Origin: Treponema sp.
GTDB lineage: Bacteria; Spirochaetota; Spirochaetia; Treponematales; Treponemataceae
DNA length: 34,704 bases
Direction: 5' to 3'
Assembly (NCBI GenBank): GCA_024687165.1
Contig: JAILEY010000034.1
Span: forward strand, 1 to 34,704
Positions 33,627-34,704 of this stretch are shown here, in pieces. Position 1 is the first letter of the stretch, and every line of letters starts with the position of its first letter. The position numbers were made by a program, and so were the translations under genes. Under the pieces are notes generated by a model. That model searched no databases. It saw only the letters and a list, made by a program, of their open reading frames with translations, and had not been told where the DNA came from.

Positions 33627-34235
33627 ATTAAAATATCTTTGCTTATTTGTATCTGCCGCAAAATAAATGTTTCTCCAATTCTTGACGGATACTCCTTATA
33701 TTATGAATGCAAGGAAACTTCTGAGATAAATAATGTAAAATCTTTTTCCGAAATTATTGCAGAAAATTTTGGTCTGCCACCATTAGCCTTTGACTCCTTT
33801 GAATCAACTCTTGCCGTAATGGATTCAGAAGTTTTTTATGATAAATTCATTGAAGCCGATTTTGAAGAGCATTATGTACCACTGGCATTTGAGCAGGTCT
33901 GCAAACAATTTTTAATCCGTAAAAATCGTTCAGGTGAATTAGCAGATTCTTTTGAAAAAATCGGGAAGTACTGGTATGACGATCCTATAAATCAGAAAAA
34001 CGGTGAATTTGATGTCGTCACTGAAAACGATAATTCCTATATTTTCTATGAAGCAAAATTCCGTGATGGTAAATTAGATTCAAACCTCATGTGGAACGAA
34101 ATTCAGCAGGTAAACAATACTGGTCTAGTTTGCAACAAATACGGATTTTTCTCTAAATCTGGTCATAAAGAGATTGATGAGTTCTGCTTGCAACAGTTGA
34201 TTCTTTATACACTTGAAGATATATATAAGGAATAA
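33600..34235 (+). pseudogene. Headless C-terminal fragment of a DUF234-type ATPase/PD-(D/E)XK protein
   Basis: The frame is open from 33600 with no ATG until residue ~62 of the readable part; only a TTG at 33639 could start it, with no ribosome-binding site. The sequence matches the C-terminal part of the archaeal-type ATPase/DUF234 family: FEQVCKQFLIRKN, FEKIGKYWYDDP, then GEFDVVTENDNSYIFYEAKF, the PD-(D/E)XK core with Asp and Glu-Ala-Lys. The ATPase domain is missing. It is most simply the remnant of a larger gene, fused by recombination to the zinc-cluster terminator region. Confidence 0.6.
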
Positions 34236-34285
34236 TAGAAAATGGGTGGAATGATTTTTTGCCTAGAGATGAAGAGGAACCATGA
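34229..34285 (+). pseudogene. Vestigial reading frame (possible toxin tail) overlapping the Imm74-like gene
   Basis: An 18-codon frame without a start reads GIIENGWNDFLPRDEEEP and ends in TGA overlapping the ATG of the next gene (ATGA). That overlap is the classic toxin-immunity junction, so this may be the last residue stretch of a deleted toxin. The evidence is short and the call tentative. Confidence 0.3.
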
Positions 34286-34509
34286 TAAAAATCAGTGGAA
34301 CTAATACATATATCGACGTAGAAATTAATGGTAGAACTGTAAGAATTTTTGGAGAGCTGATAATCGGTGGATTTGTCTGTTTTAAAAACTCAATGAAAAA
34401 CTGGCTTATCCCGGATAATCAATCGTTGACAGAAGAAGAAAAAGAAGAGATCATTCGAAAAGTTACTGAAAAAACTGCTGGGTCAAACATGATAATAACG
34501 TTTGAATGA
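34282..34509 (+). CDS. Imm74-like immunity protein
   Basis: Encodes 75 aa, small and beta-rich at the start (ISGTNTYIDVEINGRTVRIF, then GELIIGGFVCFKNSMKNW) with an acidic helix (LTEEEKEEIIRKVTEK) and a final IITFE strand. Size and pattern recall the Imm74 family of polymorphic-toxin immunity proteins. AGAGGA lies 4 nt upstream. The cognate toxin is absent from the window except perhaps for the 18-codon tail in front. It is cytoplasmic, with no signal. The family call is from memory and moderate. Confidence 0.6.
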   Translation: MIKISGTNTYIDVEINGRTVRIFGELIIGGFVCFKNSMKNWLIPDNQSLTEEEKEEIIRKVTEKTAGSNMIITFE

Positions 34510-34704
34510 ATTTATAGATCTCGCTCGTCATATTTATTTGCTGCGTCACTCGCAACCTTATTCCCGAAAATGTCTGTTCAGTATATGAGTTTTCGTTGGA
34601 GTACCCACATTGTGAAGACTTGGAGCAATGTGCGGGAGCGTTTTGCGAAGCAAGAACGCGACCTGTAAAATTGAACGACAATGAAAACAGCAAAAAAAAA
34701 GCCT
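34510..34704. other. Non-coding hairpin-rich tail of the window
   Basis: No convincing gene. It contains CCCACATTG (34601-34609) facing CAATGTGCGGG (34624-34634; stem with one bulge) and GCGTTTTGC facing GCAAGAACGC (34638-34660; stem with one bulge). These look like dispersed repeat or attachment-type hairpins common around toxin cassettes; no T-run follows. Confidence 0.4.

Overview
The window looks like about 35 kb of a low-GC spirochaete chromosome, most likely a gut, rumen or oral Treponema. This is inference from content: lipoprotein signals ending in SGC/AGC/TSC, an AAA-ATPase/PD-(D/E)XK (DUF1703) gene, a large Cache chemoreceptor beside a sugar-binding lipoprotein, a secreted GH5 glucanase, an OmpW-like barrel and a RarA fusion protein. 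No rRNA, tRNA, IS transposase, CRISPR array or prophage was seen.

Layout. (1) 1-4200 is an AT-rich accessory segment. It holds the tip of an Rhs-type protein with a zincin metallopeptidase motif, an overlapping small lipoprotein (immunity candidate), an ankyrin-like lipoprotein, a DUF1703 ATPase/nuclease and a decayed gene tail. (2) 4253-11877, all on the minus strand, is housekeeping: rarA (with a long C-terminal fusion), prfA, prmC, a TrmR-like methyltransferase fused to a degenerate APH-type kinase domain, dgt, and a CxxCxxCC protein. (3) 11977-13813 (minus) encodes an OmpW-like barrel and a lipoprotein. (4) 13960-19116 (plus) is folD-folE2-miaB, then tyrS and adk. (5) 19329-23353 (minus) encodes a large anchored beta-propeller protein and a translationally coupled lipoprotein. 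(6) 23475-26235 holds a GH5 glucanase and a divergent SH3-domain protein. (7) 26286-29813 is an mcp plus sugar-binding-lipoprotein operon bracketed by two inverted copies of a ~140-bp palindromic repeat. (8) 29869-33565 holds an iron-sulfur-flavoprotein-like reductase and, divergently, a probable zinc-starvation cluster: Fur/Zur regulator, small HxC...CxxC membrane protein, COG0523 GTPase and His-loop ZnuA. (9) 33600-34704 is toxin-immunity debris: a headless DUF234 nuclease fragment, a short vestigial reading frame and an Imm74-like gene.

How the genes work together. PrfA and its methylase PrmC are neighbours, and MiaB, TyrS and the TrmR-like enzyme add further translation functions. FolD and FolE2 serve folate metabolism, FolE2 being the zinc-independent GTP cyclohydrolase. 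The Zur-COG0523-ZnuA cluster would sense and scavenge zinc. The chemoreceptor and its partner binding protein, with no permease beside them, suggest a dedicated sugar-sensing pair, which would fit a plant-fibre degrader with a secreted glucanase.

The most unusual global signal is promoter geometry. Five genes (2380, dgt, prfA, rarA and the 23353 gene) have a -10 hexamer exactly 7 nt before the ATG with a -35 17-18 bp further up. Two more (24991 and the fur gene) have 6 nt. These would give leaderless mRNAs. Other prominent signals are the inverted repeat pair, the pseudokinase-methyltransferase fusion, the zinc cluster with its operators, and a possible ~75-nt small RNA at 19256-19330.
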